NCBI RefSeq assembly: GCF_900110465.1
Contig: NZ_FODV01000006.1
Location: 62,001-126,000 of the forward strand
Direction: 5' to 3'
Origin: Halogranum amylolyticum
GTDB taxonomy: Archaea; Halobacteriota; Halobacteria; Halobacteriales; Haloferacaceae
Length of the DNA stretch: 64,000 bases
Positions 44,685 to 54,279 of the stretch are shown here, one piece after another. The position numbers and the translations under genes were made by a program. The notes beneath the pieces are model-generated. The model was not told the origin of the DNA and made no database searches. It worked only from the letters and a program-made list of their open reading frames with translations. The stretch's first letter is position 1. Each line of letters begins with the position of its first letter.

Positions 44685-45488
44685 ATGGCACAGCCGGACC
44701 CGACAGAGGTGATGGCTGTCGTCGCACGTCGCGGTCCAGTGTTGCGGGCAGTCGACACGGAGGGAGTTCCGAAACGTGACCTCGTCGACGAGCTGTCGGT
44801 CTCACGGTCGACCGTCGACAGAGCGGTTCGCGAGCTCGAGGCGATCGGGTTCGTCGAGCGGACCGACAACGGCGGCTACCGTCGGACGCTCCCCGGTCGC
44901 CTCGCGCTGACCGAGTACGACCAGTTCGCGAGGCGGATCGAGGGCCTCGGTGACAGCGTCGACGTGCTCTCGTTGCTCCCAGCGGACGCTCCCTGTGACC
45001 CCTGTGTTCTCGAAGACGCCACCGTCGTCGTCGCCGAGCGACATTCGCCGCTGACTCCAGTGGAACGGTTGAGCGACCTCGTCGACCGAGCGACGCACGT
45101 CGACGCCATCGCTCCGGCCGTCCTCCCCCAGCAGGTCGAGATCTACCACCGGAAGTTCGTCGACGACGACCTCAGTGCGCGCCTCGTCTTCACGAACGAC
45201 GTCATCGACCGACTGGTGAGCAGCTACAGGACAGAGCTCACCGAGTCGCTCGACACGGGACAGCTGGAGATACGCCGGTGTGAGCGGTCGATTCCGTACA
45301 GTCTCGTCGCTGCGGAGACGGACGCCGGACCGGAGATGGGGTTTCTCGTCTACGCCGACAGCGGCGTTCAGGGGTTCGTCGGCAACGACTCGCCGAAAGC
45401 GGTCGAGTGGGCGCGAGACCTGGTGGACGACTACTGGAAGTCGGGGACCCCGTTCCCCAGTCCGACGGCGGACGGTAGGTTCCAATAG
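44685..45488 (+). CDS. winged-helix regulator with FilR1/DUF1724-type C-terminal domain
   Basis: Protein of 267 residues. The N-terminal winged helix reads RGPVLRAVDTEGVPKRDLVDELSVSRSTVDRAVRELEAIGFVERTDNG. The middle and C-terminal domain includes VERLSDLVDRATHVDAIAP, EIYHRKFVDDDLSARLVFTNDVIDRLV and MGFLVYADSGVQGFVGNDSPKAVEWARDLVDDYW, characteristic of the FilR1-type sensing domain found in archaeal regulators. The ligand is not known. Start chosen by the TATA box 27 bases upstream. A long hairpin follows its stop. Confidence 0.85.
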   Translation: MAQPDPTEVMAVVARRGPVLRAVDTEGVPKRDLVDELSVSRSTVDRAVRELEAIGFVERTDNGGYRRTLPGRLALTEYDQFARRIEGLGDSVDVLSLLPADAPCDPCVLEDATVVVAERHSPLTPVERLSDLVDRATHVDAIAPAVLPQQVEIYHRKFVDDDLSARLVFTNDVIDRLVSSYRTELTESLDTGQLEIRRCERSIPYSLVAAETDAGPEMGFLVYADSGVQGFVGNDSPKAVEWARDLVDDYWKSGTPFPSPTADGRFQ

Positions 45489-45521
45489 TGACGTTCCGGT
45501 AACTAAACGAGTTCAAGTAAT

Positions 45522-45563
45522 CACTCACCCGACCACACGACGGCGTGCGGTCGGGTGAGTGAC
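45522..45563. terminator. long hairpin between convergent genes
   Basis: Perfect 14-bp arms (TCACTCACCCGACC at 45522-45535 and its complement at 45550-45563). After one mismatch, four more pairs continue inward to a four-base loop. It lies 34 bases after the regulator stop and before the end of the convergent dehydrogenase gene. It is probably a bidirectional terminator; without T-runs this is uncertain. Confidence 0.5.
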
Positions 45564-45736
45564 CAGTTGCATGAGCTACTGTATCGAGTGGAGAGTGGCG
45601 GACAGACCACGCGGAGAGAGAGTCGTGGGGGCGAGCGTTCACGGGCGGTGCGTCGTACTGCGGCGGGTCGCCCGTGACGACGGTCAGGTCACGGAACGCG
45701 GTGGCCGCGTGATGAGATCTAAACCCTCGGACCGCC

Positions 45737-48700
45737 TCAACGGATCGCGGCCTCGAACTTCTCGACGGGGTGCGGCGGATCGCTCGACTGCCCCGTCTTC
45801 TCGGCGAGTTGTGACCGACAGGACGCGCCGGGTGCGACGACCTCGTCGCCGTCGCTGTCGTCGACCTGGTCGTAGAGGATTCGCGCGATCGCTTCGCTCA
45901 TCGAGAGATGTTCGGCCTCGTAGCCGAACGACCCCGCCATCCCACAACAGGTCGAGTCCAGCGGGTCGACGGCGTAGCCGGCCCGCCTGAGGACGCCGAC
46001 GGCGTGGTGGTCCTTCTTCGTCGACTTCTGGTGGCAGTGACCGTGGTAGGTGAGCGCCTCGTCGGTGTCGCGGAAGGTGAGCGCTTCGTCGAGGCGGAAC
46101 GTGTCGACGTACTCCATGACACCGTAGCTGTTGGCGGCGACTTCGGCGACGCCGGCCCCCGAGAGGAGATCGAGATAGTCGAGTTGGAACATCACGGCGT
46201 CGGAGGGTTCGACGACGACGACGTCCCACCCCTCGCGGATCTGCGGTGCGAGCACTTCGACGTTCTGTCGTGCCTCCTCGCGGGCCTTGTCGAGCATCCC
46301 TTTCGAGTGTGCCGGACGACCACTACCGGCGACGCCCTCCGGGATGCGGACGTGGACGCCCGCCGCCTCGAGCGCCCGGACGGCTGCCTTCCCCGCGTCG
46401 GGGTGGTTGTAGTTGGTGTAGGTGTCGGGGAATAGGAGGACGGAACGCGTCGCCTCCGAGCGACTCACCCGGGGACCGCCGCGTTCCTCGAACCACTCTT
46501 CGAGGCTTTCGCGGTGGAACGTCGGGAGGTCGCGGCCCTTCGCGATGCCGAGCGTCGACTCCAGTAGCGTCCGGACGCCGGGCACCTTCGTCGCCCAGTT
46601 CGAGAGCGGGGCAAACGTCGACCCGACCTTCGAGAGCGTGTCGACGTTGGCGAACACGTAGTCGCGGAGGCTGATGCCGTGTCGCTCGTGGTGTTCGTGG
46701 GTCACCTCGGCTTTCAGCTTCGCCATGTCGACCTCGCTGGGACAGTCCTTCGAACACCCTTTACAGCCGATACAGAGGTCGAGCACCTCTGTGACGAACT
46801 CGTCGGAGAACTGCTCGTCCTCGGAGAGGTCGCCGCTCATCGCCTGCCGGAGCAGGTTCGCCCGGCCTCGCGTCGCCTGGATCTCCTCCTCAGCGGCGCG
46901 GTAGGTCGGACACATCACTCCACCGGTCGTCTCCTGTGGACCGCGACAGCCGCCGCAGCCGTGACAGAGTTCGACCATCCCCTGGAACCCGTTGTCGTTC
47001 TCCCAGTTCAGCGTCGGGTCGAACTCGGCGTCGAAGTCGTACTCCGGCGAGAACCGGAGGTTCTCGGTCATGTCGTGGGCAGGTTTCGGACCGTTATCGC
47101 CGGTAGCGTCGGCTGCGAGCTCGTCGTCGCTCAGCCCACAGATGTTCCCCGGGTTGAGCAGCCAGTCGGGGTCGAACGCCGTCTTCAGGTCGCGGAAGGT
47201 CTGCCAGAGGTCGTCTCCGTACAGTTTCCGGTTCCACTGCGTTCGCGCGCGGCCGTCGCCGTGTTCGCCCGAGACCGACCCGCCGTACTTCACGACGAGG
47301 TCCGTCACCTCGTCGGCGATCGCCTCGAACGTCTCGACGCCCTCGACCGTCTTCGTGTTGACGAGCGGACGGATGTGGAGCACGCCCGGGCCGGCGTGAG
47401 CGTAGTAGGAGGCGAACGTGTCGTGGTCGTCGAGGATGTCCTGGAAGTCGGCGACGTACGCCGGCAGGTTCGCCGCCGGGATGGCGGTGTCCTCGATGTA
47501 GGCGATGTGTTTCTCGTCGGTCGTCCGCGAGAGCAGGATCGGGAGTCCGGACTTCCGCATCTTCCAGAACTTCGCCCGCGTGTCGGCGTCGTGCGCCTCC
47601 ATCGCCGCCACGGCGAACTGCTCTTGCTCGGTCCGAACGCGGTCGTCGCTCGGGTCGAGTTCGGTTATCTCACCGGGAACACGGTCGGCGACGAGATCCG
47701 CCACCTGCTGGCGGCCGTGGTCGCCGTCCTCGGCGTAGAACTCCACGAGCAGGACCGAATCCGTCGCCTCGGGAAGCATGCCGACGACGTCGCTGAACTC
47801 TGCGGTCTGTCGGGCCAGATCCAGGAGGACGTCGTCCATCACCTCGACGGCGGCGGGGTCGTGTTCGAGGATCGGTTCGACGTCCTCCATCGCGTCGAGC
47901 ACGTCGTCGTAGGTGAGAAGCGCGACGGCGGCCGTGTTCGGGATCGGGTCGAGCGACACCGTCGCCTCGGTGACGATGCCGAGCGTCCCCTCGCTGCCCG
48001 CGAGCAGACGGGCGAGGTTGACCGTCCCCGGTTGGCTGTCGGGGTCGATCCCCTCGTCGTCGGGCGTCCGACGCTCGCCGCGGAACTCGTCGAGCAGCAT
48101 GTCGAGGTTGTACCCCGAGACGTTCCGCTTCAGGTCGGGGTAGCGAGCGTCGATCTCCTCGGCCTCCTCGTCGAGGATGCGGACGACCTCGGCGTAGATG
48201 CGGGGGAGCAGGTCGTCGGCGTCGGGGTCGGCCTCGGCGCGCAGTTCGTCGACGCTGGTCTCTCCGAGTCGGGTGACGGTACCGTCGGCGAGGACGACCT
48301 CCGCCTCCTCGAGGTAGTAGTCCGTCTTGCCGTACTTCAGCGAGTGGGCACCGGTGGAGTTGTTGCCGATCGCCCCGCCGAGGGCGGATTTGTCGCCCCA
48401 CGCGGGGTCGGGGGCGAACTTCAGCCCGTGCGGTTCGAGCACGCCGTTGAGGTCGCCGAGGCGGATACCCGGTTGAGCGCTGACCGTCCGCCCCTCGGGA
48501 TCGACGTCGACGACGTCGTCCAGCCCGTCCATGAAGTCGAGGACGACCGCCTCGTTGACGGTCTGTCCCGCGAGACTCGTGCCGCCGCCGCGGGGCAGGA
48601 CGGGTATCTCTCGTCGGGCGCAGTACTCCATTACGGCGGCGACGTCCGCCGTCGACGTCGGCATGACGACGCCGATGGGCGTCTGTTCGTAGGCACTCGC

Positions 48701-48871
48701 GTCGGTGGCGTACAGCTGTCGCGAGTAGGAGTCGAAGCGGACGTCGCCGTCGACGAGCGATTCGAGATCGTCGACGAGTCCGGGACGGGCGACGTCGTCG
48801 CTCGTGTAGTCGTAGTCCGCCCCCCTCGTCGCGGGGTCCTCTGGGGCGTGGTCGGGTGAGTGGGATGCCAT
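45737..48871 (-). CDS. FAD-binding and (Fe-S)-binding oxidoreductase, D-lactate/2-hydroxyacid dehydrogenase type
   Basis: Large fused dehydrogenase of 1044 residues. N-terminal FAD_binding_4 domain with MPTSTADVAAVMEYCAR, PRGGGTSLAGQTVN, GAIGNNSTGAHSLKYG and GSEGTLGIVTEATV; then the FAD-oxidase C domain with GSVSGEHGDGRARTQ; then two cysteine clusters CHGCGGC and CIGCKGCSKDCPSE; then two CCG-type domains with DTYTNYNHPDAG and CCGMAGSFGYEAEHL. This is the GlcD-GlcF/Dld-II architecture, oxidising D-lactate or another 2-hydroxyacid. The frame is open 1.3 kb further upstream into lctP, but the ATG at 48871 starts the conserved part. Confidence 0.92.
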   Translation of the reverse strand: MASHSPDHAPEDPATRGADYDYTSDDVARPGLVDDLESLVDGDVRFDSYSRQLYATDASAYEQTPIGVVMPTSTADVAAVMEYCARREIPVLPRGGGTSLAGQTVNEAVVLDFMDGLDDVVDVDPEGRTVSAQPGIRLGDLNGVLEPHGLKFAPDPAWGDKSALGGAIGNNSTGAHSLKYGKTDYYLEEAEVVLADGTVTRLGETSVDELRAEADPDADDLLPRIYAEVVRILDEEAEEIDARYPDLKRNVSGYNLDMLLDEFRGERRTPDDEGIDPDSQPGTVNLARLLAGSEGTLGIVTEATVSLDPIPNTAAVALLTYDDVLDAMEDVEPILEHDPAAVEVMDDVLLDLARQTAEFSDVVGMLPEATDSVLLVEFYAEDGDHGRQQVADLVADRVPGEITELDPSDDRVRTEQEQFAVAAMEAHDADTRAKFWKMRKSGLPILLSRTTDEKHIAYIEDTAIPAANLPAYVADFQDILDDHDTFASYYAHAGPGVLHIRPLVNTKTVEGVETFEAIADEVTDLVVKYGGSVSGEHGDGRARTQWNRKLYGDDLWQTFRDLKTAFDPDWLLNPGNICGLSDDELAADATGDNGPKPAHDMTENLRFSPEYDFDAEFDPTLNWENDNGFQGMVELCHGCGGCRGPQETTGGVMCPTYRAAEEEIQATRGRANLLRQAMSGDLSEDEQFSDEFVTEVLDLCIGCKGCSKDCPSEVDMAKLKAEVTHEHHERHGISLRDYVFANVDTLSKVGSTFAPLSNWATKVPGVRTLLESTLGIAKGRDLPTFHRESLEEWFEERGGPRVSRSEATRSVLLFPDTYTNYNHPDAGKAAVRALEAAGVHVRIPEGVAGSGRPAHSKGMLDKAREEARQNVEVLAPQIREGWDVVVVEPSDAVMFQLDYLDLLSGAGVAEVAANSYGVMEYVDTFRLDEALTFRDTDEALTYHGHCHQKSTKKDHHAVGVLRRAGYAVDPLDSTCCGMAGSFGYEAEHLSMSEAIARILYDQVDDSDGDEVVAPGASCRSQLAEKTGQSSDPPHPVEKFEAAIR

Positions 48872-48972
48872 GTTGTGTTTCCTTTGTGTGTCCGTGTATA
48901 AAAACCGGGTAATATCGCAACCCGGGAGCGTGTTCGTGGACGGTTCGTCTCGAAGTCGGTCGGGCACGTCCG

Positions 48973-50769
48973 CTAGAACGTCCCCGGGAACAGCACGTAG
49001 CTGAACAGCAGCGTCAGGATGCCCGTGGCCGTCCCGTAGTAGACGAGCGGGATGAGTTCCAGTCGGATGACGCGGCCCTCCTCGCCGACGAGCCCGACGA
49101 CGGCGAGTGCAGCGACGACGTTGTGGACGGCGATGAGGTTCCCGATGGCACCACCGACCGCCTGCGCGCCGAGCATGATCGTCCGCGGTGTGCCGATCTG
49201 CTCGGCGACGCCGTACTGGAACGTCCCGAACAGGATGTCGGACACCGTGTTCGACCCGGCGAGGAACGCGCCGAACGCGCCCACGTAGGCCGCGAAGAAC
49301 GGGTAGACGCCGCCCGCGACACCGGCCATCCCCTCCGAGAGGACGATGAGCATGCTGTCGGTCTCCGTCGCGGCACCCGACTGCAGCATGATCTGCACCG
49401 TCGCGACGGCGAACAGTAGCGCGACGACGGCGGGTGCGACCTTCTCGACGGTCTCGACCCACGACGCCTTGATCTCCCGTCCATCCATCCCGTGGAGCGG
49501 AATCGTCACGAGGTGGACCGCGATGAACACCGCACCGGGAAGGTAGAGGACGGCGAAGTCGTTGGTGAGACCCGTCCCGAGGATACCGTCGATCGCGAGC
49601 GGAACGCCGAGTATCTCGACCCCGCCGAACGGGAGTTCGCTCCACGCGATGGTGAACAGGTCCATCGTGACGAACGCGTTCACCGGGTCGACGACCCGGG
49701 TGACGACGAGCAGCAGTGCGACGAGCGCGTACGGCGTCCACGCCTTCCAGAGGGACATCGTGCCCGCGGAGGTCGGCCCACTGGACTGGACCGTGCCACC
49801 GTCGGCGGCGACCGCGACGTCGTCGGCCGTCGACTCGCCGGGTTTGATGTCGCCGACCCAGTGGTCGGGCCAGGTCGACTCCGGCGCGAAGTCCCACTCC
49901 TCGTCGGGGTGGAAGTAGCCCGCCTTCAGCGCACCGACCGTCACGGCCAGCCCGACCATCGACCCGAGCAAGCCGGGGAACTCCGGCCCGAGGAAGTAGG
50001 CGGTGAGGAAGTACGGCACCGAGAACGACGCCCACGCGAACAGCGTGAGCGGCAGCACTTCGAGCGCCGGCTTGATAGAGCGTTCCTCGCCGAAGAACCG
50101 CGTCATCATGGCGACGCCGATGAAGGGGAGGACGACGCCGACGACGACGTGCATGCTCGCGGCGAACACCGCGATCTCGCTCACCCACGCGGCGATGGAG
50201 GCGAAGTTACCCTGACCGACCACCTCGGAGCTGATCGACTCGACGCTCTCGAAGATGTCGATCATCCCGATGATGAGCGGCGTCCCGACCGCGCCGAAGG
50301 TGATGGCCATCAGGTTTCCCGTGAGTGCGACCACGACGGCCGCCAGCGGCGGGAAACCGAGTCCCACGAGCAGCGGGCCGACGATGGCCGCGGGCGTCCC
50401 GAAGCCGGCCGCCGCCTCGATGAACGACCCCATGAGGAACACCAGGAGGACGACCTGCACGCGACGGTCCTCGCTGACCGAGGCGAAGCCGGCGTTGATG
50501 GCGTCGAACGCCCCCGTCTGTTTAAGGGTGTACAGGAGCAGAATCGCGCCGAAGACGATGTAGAGGATGTTCGCCGCGGTGATGAACCCGTTTATCGTCG
50601 AGGCAGCGATCCACTGGAGGTTCATCCCCCAGCCGAGGACGCCCGCACCGATGGCGACCACCCACGCGACTGGCATCGCTCGCGTCGCAGGCCAGTAGAG
50701 CCCCACCATCAGCACCGCGATGGTCGCGAGCGGGAGAAGTGCGACGGCAGCGTCGACGGCGTTAACCAT
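48973..50769 (-). CDS. lctP: L-lactate permease (LctP family)
   Basis: Integral membrane transporter of 598 residues with about 13-14 hydrophobic segments. [18 protein letters not shown] and [36 protein letters not shown] and [22 protein letters not shown] are hallmarks of the lactate permease family, importing lactate or glycolate with protons or sodium. An internal hydrophilic loop near residue 300 is acidic. It is upstream of the dehydrogenase, separated by 101 bases, and so is likely coexpressed. A TATTTATC element lies on the minus strand near 50915. Confidence 0.92.
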   Translation of the reverse strand: MVNAVDAAVALLPLATIAVLMVGLYWPATRAMPVAWVVAIGAGVLGWGMNLQWIAASTINGFITAANILYIVFGAILLLYTLKQTGAFDAINAGFASVSEDRRVQVVLLVFLMGSFIEAAAGFGTPAAIVGPLLVGLGFPPLAAVVVALTGNLMAITFGAVGTPLIIGMIDIFESVESISSEVVGQGNFASIAAWVSEIAVFAASMHVVVGVVLPFIGVAMMTRFFGEERSIKPALEVLPLTLFAWASFSVPYFLTAYFLGPEFPGLLGSMVGLAVTVGALKAGYFHPDEEWDFAPESTWPDHWVGDIKPGESTADDVAVAADGGTVQSSGPTSAGTMSLWKAWTPYALVALLLVVTRVVDPVNAFVTMDLFTIAWSELPFGGVEILGVPLAIDGILGTGLTNDFAVLYLPGAVFIAVHLVTIPLHGMDGREIKASWVETVEKVAPAVVALLFAVATVQIMLQSGAATETDSMLIVLSEGMAGVAGGVYPFFAAYVGAFGAFLAGSNTVSDILFGTFQYGVAEQIGTPRTIMLGAQAVGGAIGNLIAVHNVVAALAVVGLVGEEGRVIRLELIPLVYYGTATGILTLLFSYVLFPGTF

Positions 50770-50982
50770 CGCTCACCTCCGGGAGCTCGCAGTTCGATGG
50801 TCGTCCGGTTACGTTCGACCCACTCGTACTACCTCTGGTGGCCGAGCGGTCCGTTCCTGTTCCATACCTGAAGCGGTGTGGCATGAAACCAGCTCACCAA
50901 TGCCGATGATAAATAGGCATCGTTCGTTGCAGTTCGTGATGGATTCCGGCGACGGGTACAGTCGAGTGTACGACTCCACAAA

Positions 50983-51155
50983 ACACGTGTGTACTGGGCA
51001 AATCGGCAGTTCGAGACGCTCTCCGTCGTTTCTATCAGGTGCTACGAGAGGCGGTGACGGAGACCGTGACACTCCCGGACAACACGAGTGTAGAGGACCA
51101 CTGAGGCTGTAACGGATACCTACACACGTGTGTAACGGTGGTGTACACGTGTGTA
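50983..51155. promoter_or_regulatory. cluster of ACACGTGT-core palindromes (putative operators)
   Basis: In the 420-base divergent spacer between lctP and the HTH gene, the element recurs: ACACGTGTGTA at 50983-50993, TACACACGTGTGTA (a perfect 14-bp palindrome) at 51121-51134, and TACACGTGTGTA at 51144-51155. A weaker AACACGAGTGTA is at 51081-51092. The last strong copy overlaps the likely TATA region of the HTH gene, which fits autorepression or control of both directions. Confidence 0.65.
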
Positions 51156-51189
51156 TAGGCTTATCACGGCTCGGTCAGTGACTCCAGGT

Positions 51190-51759
51190 ATGGACGAGGC
51201 GACGCGCGACCGGGAGCGGAACGAACGCGGGCAGTACGCCGACCGGATTCCCCCGGATGCGGTCGTCGAGGTGTTCGAAGCGCGCGATGACCGGGCACGT
51301 CCGCTCACGGCCAGCGACGTGATGGACGCGCTCGACTGTTCACGACGGACCGCCCACAACAAGCTCAACGAGCTGGTCGAACGGGGAACGCTCGACACGC
51401 GGAAGGTCGGTGCACGCAGCCGTGTCTGGTGGGTCCCCATCGAGCGACCCGCGGACGTCTCCGAAAGCACCGACAGACCCGACGACGTCTCCACGGCGAT
51501 TCGCACCGCCGAGTTGCCGGGGAGCGGGCCGACGCTCGAAGCGCGTCGTGAGGCACTGTCGGCCGCCTACGATTACCTGACGGAGCATCCGGAGGCGACG
51601 AAGGCGGACTTCCTCCGGGACGTCTACCACGACCACACCGCCGGGTACGAGTCCGCCGAAGGGTGGTGGAACGCCATCCAGCCCGCGCTCAAGGGGCTCC
51701 CTGGCGTCGACCCACCAGAAGAGCGCGGTCACCTCTGGCACTTCCTCGGCGGGGACTGA
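51190..51759 (+). CDS. HTH transcriptional regulator (putative lactate-locus regulator)
   Basis: Protein of 189 residues. After a charged start, PDAVVEVFEARDDRARPLTASDVMDALDCSRRTAHNKLNELVERGTLDTRKVGARSRVWWVP is a winged helix-turn-helix. A linker and a second domain follow, with LSAAYDYLTEHPEATKADFLRDVYHDHTAGYESAEGWWNAIQPALKGLPGV, which I do not recognise by name. The frame starts 39 bases earlier, but the ATG at 51190 is about 30 bases after a TATA-like GTATAGGC. It is divergent from lctP across palindromic operators, so it is a likely local regulator. Confidence 0.75.
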   Translation: MDEATRDRERNERGQYADRIPPDAVVEVFEARDDRARPLTASDVMDALDCSRRTAHNKLNELVERGTLDTRKVGARSRVWWVPIERPADVSESTDRPDDVSTAIRTAELPGSGPTLEARREALSAAYDYLTEHPEATKADFLRDVYHDHTAGYESAEGWWNAIQPALKGLPGVDPPEERGHLWHFLGGD

Positions 51760-51816
51760 CAGCCAATCAGGGGGATTTATCATGCGATGGCCCCCCGCGT
51801 CAACCAGTATCGATGA

Positions 51817-53634
51817 GTGGACAGCGACAGCCAGACGACGCCCTCGGAGGCACCGGAGAGACACGGAGCGATGGTGCTCGATAGCGCCGAGCAACAAGAC
51901 GGAGAGACCGACGACGCCGAAGAGCGGGTGTACGCGTCCGAGGCGGAGGCCCGACAGTACCGCGGCACGTGGTATCTCCCGCTCCCGTACGACAAACTGG
52001 AACACGCACCCGAGTCCGACGACTATCCGACGCGGGGCGACGGCGGTGCGTTCCGACTCACCGACCTACCGCGCGTGCCGCGCGTGCGACATATCATCGG
52101 ACCGAGCGCCATCATGCTCGGTGCTTCCCTGGGGAGCGGCGAGACGCTGTTCTGGCCGATTCTCGTGGCACAACACGGCTGGGCGGTCTACTGGGCGTTC
52201 GTCGTCGGTGTGTTCACGCAGTTCTTCATCAACACCGAACTCCAGCGGTGGACCGTCGCGACCGGAGAGAGCGTCTTCCGATCGTTCGCCCGGCTGCACC
52301 GCGGGTGGCCGATACTGTTCTTACTCTTCGGCTTCGCCAGCCTCGGATGGCCGGGGTGGGCCGCCGGGGCGGCACAGGTCGCGAGCGCAGCGTTGGGTCT
52401 GGAGGGTGTGAGCGTCGGAGCGTTCGGTCTCACGCTCCCGAGTTGGAAACTGCTCGCCGTCGGGTTGATGCTCGTCATCTGGCTCTCGTATCAGATCTCG
52501 TCGGTGATGTACAACGCCGTCGAGGCGTTTCAGGTGGGGCTGTTGTTCGTCGCGACGGGAACGGCAGTCGTCCTGTTTCTCTACTCGGGATCGCTCGGCG
52601 AGTTGACGAACCTCCCCGAGGCGATCCTGAACGTCGGCCGGCTTCCCGAGGGGATGGACATCGCGGTCTTCCTCGGAGGGTTAGCGTTCGCCGGTGCCGG
52701 CGGCTATCTGAACCTCTCACAGAGTCTGTGGGTCCGCGAGAAGGGGTACGGAATGGGGAACTACCAGGGGCGAGTGAAGAACCCGCTGATCGGCGACGAC
52801 CCCGAGCCGATCGAGCGAGACGGGTTCACGTTCCGACCGACCCGGCTGAACGTTCGTCGCTGGCGGGGGTGGTGGCGAGCGATTCAGTTGGAGCATTTCT
52901 TCACGTTCGTCGTCGGACTGCTCGTGGTCGCCACGATTCTGATGAGCGTGTCGAGTCGGTACACGCCCGGCACGACCACCGGCGCTATCAGCATGTGGCT
53001 CACGGAGATCGCACCCGCACTCAGTGGCGTCGGCGCGTTGCTCGTCTTTCTCGTCCTCTTCGTCGCGCTGTTCACGACGGAGTACGCCATCGTAGAGTCG
53101 TTCGTTCGCAACAGCGCCGACGCGATGTACGAGGCGTTCGGTCGCGACGCCGGGTGGGACCTCTCGCGGATCTTCTGGCGGCTGTTGACCGTCTTCACCG
53201 CGTGGGGCATACTCATCATCCTGCTTTTCACCACGCCGTTCGAGGGCCAAGGGCCATTCTTCTTCCTCGTCGTCGGCGCGGCACTCTCGGGCGTGATGAT
53301 GTGGCCGTACACGGCACTCACGCTCGTCATCAACACGACGCGACTCCCTGAGCACGTCCAACCGGGGTGGCTCCGCGTCGTCGCCATGTGGTGGGCGTCG
53401 GGGTTCTACGGCTACTTCAGCGTCCTGCTCGTCGGACAGACGCTGACGACCTGGACCAGCGGCGAGACATTTCGGGCCGCCGCGGGAGTCGTCGGCAGCG
53501 GTCCCGGTGGCTACGTGCTCTGGGCCGTCTTCGTCCTCGTCCAGACGTACGCAGTCGTGCGGTCGATACAGGGCAAGCGGCAGGCCGCGGGCACGGTCGA
53601 CGCCGCGGACGGTCGCGACCGACTGTTCTCGTGA
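51817..53634 (+). CDS. Nramp-related transporter lacking the metal-binding motifs
   Basis: Membrane protein of 605 residues with about 12 hydrophobic segments after an acidic cytoplasmic N-terminus of about 90 residues. It has the LeuT-like layout of Nramp: GPSAIMLGASLGSGETLFWP for helix 1 and LGGLAFAGAGGYLNLSQSLWVREKGYG for helix 6. The DPGN and MPHN metal-binding motifs of Nramp are replaced by GSGE (106-109) and AGAGGYLN, so divalent-metal transport is doubtful. The GTG at 51817 is chosen; an ATG at 51871 is also possible. Position between the regulator and lutC suggests organic-acid transport, which is inference. Confidence 0.8.
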   Translation: MDSDSQTTPSEAPERHGAMVLDSAEQQDGETDDAEERVYASEAEARQYRGTWYLPLPYDKLEHAPESDDYPTRGDGGAFRLTDLPRVPRVRHIIGPSAIMLGASLGSGETLFWPILVAQHGWAVYWAFVVGVFTQFFINTELQRWTVATGESVFRSFARLHRGWPILFLLFGFASLGWPGWAAGAAQVASAALGLEGVSVGAFGLTLPSWKLLAVGLMLVIWLSYQISSVMYNAVEAFQVGLLFVATGTAVVLFLYSGSLGELTNLPEAILNVGRLPEGMDIAVFLGGLAFAGAGGYLNLSQSLWVREKGYGMGNYQGRVKNPLIGDDPEPIERDGFTFRPTRLNVRRWRGWWRAIQLEHFFTFVVGLLVVATILMSVSSRYTPGTTTGAISMWLTEIAPALSGVGALLVFLVLFVALFTTEYAIVESFVRNSADAMYEAFGRDAGWDLSRIFWRLLTVFTAWGILIILLFTTPFEGQGPFFFLVVGAALSGVMMWPYTALTLVINTTRLPEHVQPGWLRVVAMWWASGFYGYFSVLLVGQTLTTWTSGETFRAAAGVVGSGPGGYVLWAVFVLVQTYAVVRSIQGKRQAAGTVDAADGRDRLFS

Positions 53635-53724
53635 GGTCCCGTCCGTGGGTTCGGAGACCCCGGACGGGAGACGAACGATGTCAGAAGGCAAAGACACAAA
53701 CCCCCTGTTGCCACAAGGTGACGT

Positions 53725-54279
53725 ATGGCAACTGGCACGGTTGCGGTGTTCGAGAGGTCCCTCGAACGGCTGGACGTCGGCTGGACACGGACGTCCGCAG
53801 AGACGGTCGAATCGACACTGAGCGGGCTGGTCCGACCGCCCGCGGTCGGCGTCGGCCTCGGTGACGATCTCGCACTGCCGGCGTCGGTCCGGCTAGACCC
53901 GACCCCGGCAGACCTCCGCGAGGCGACGACGGGCGTCACGAAGGCGAGCCTCGCAATCGCCGACTACGGCAGTCTCGTCCTCGAGTCGAGTCCCGAAAGC
54001 GCAGAGCAGGTCAGTCTCTTTCCGGACCTCCACGTCGCCGTCCTCCACGAGTCGGACATCGTCGACGACATGGCGGCAGCGTTCGAGTGGTTGGGCCCGC
54101 GCCTGCGAGCGGACGGCGACGACGGCAAGAGCGCGATTCTCGCGACCGGACCGAGCGCGACCGCCGACATGGGTGAGTTGGTCAGAGGTGCACACGGCCC
54201 GAAGGAGGTCCACGTCGTTGTCGTGACCGACGGGGACGAAGACGAGGCGAACGTCGAAGGCGGAGGGAGCGATGAGTAA
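53725..54279 (+). CDS. lutC: LUD domain protein LutC
   Basis: Protein of 184 residues of the LUD (lactate utilisation) family. VGVGLGDDLALPASVRLDPTPADLREATTGVTKASLAIADYGSLVLESSPE is the conserved core, followed by DLHVAVLHESDIVDDMAAAFEWLG and ATGPSATADMGELVRGAHGPKEVHVVVV. This is the small subunit of the LutABC/LldEFG system that oxidises L-lactate with iron-sulfur proteins. Its stop overlaps the next gene by eight bases. The C-terminal Glu/Gly/Asp tail is haloarchaeal. Confidence 0.9.
   Translation: MATGTVAVFERSLERLDVGWTRTSAETVESTLSGLVRPPAVGVGLGDDLALPASVRLDPTPADLREATTGVTKASLAIADYGSLVLESSPESAEQVSLFPDLHVAVLHESDIVDDMAAAFEWLGPRLRADGDDGKSAILATGPSATADMGELVRGAHGPKEVHVVVVTDGDEDEANVEGGGSDE

Noticed and set aside
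48872..50188. Open-frame extension of the FAD/Fe-S dehydrogenase into lctP
   Set aside because: It is arginine-rich and lies in another frame of lctP; the conserved protein starts at 48871.
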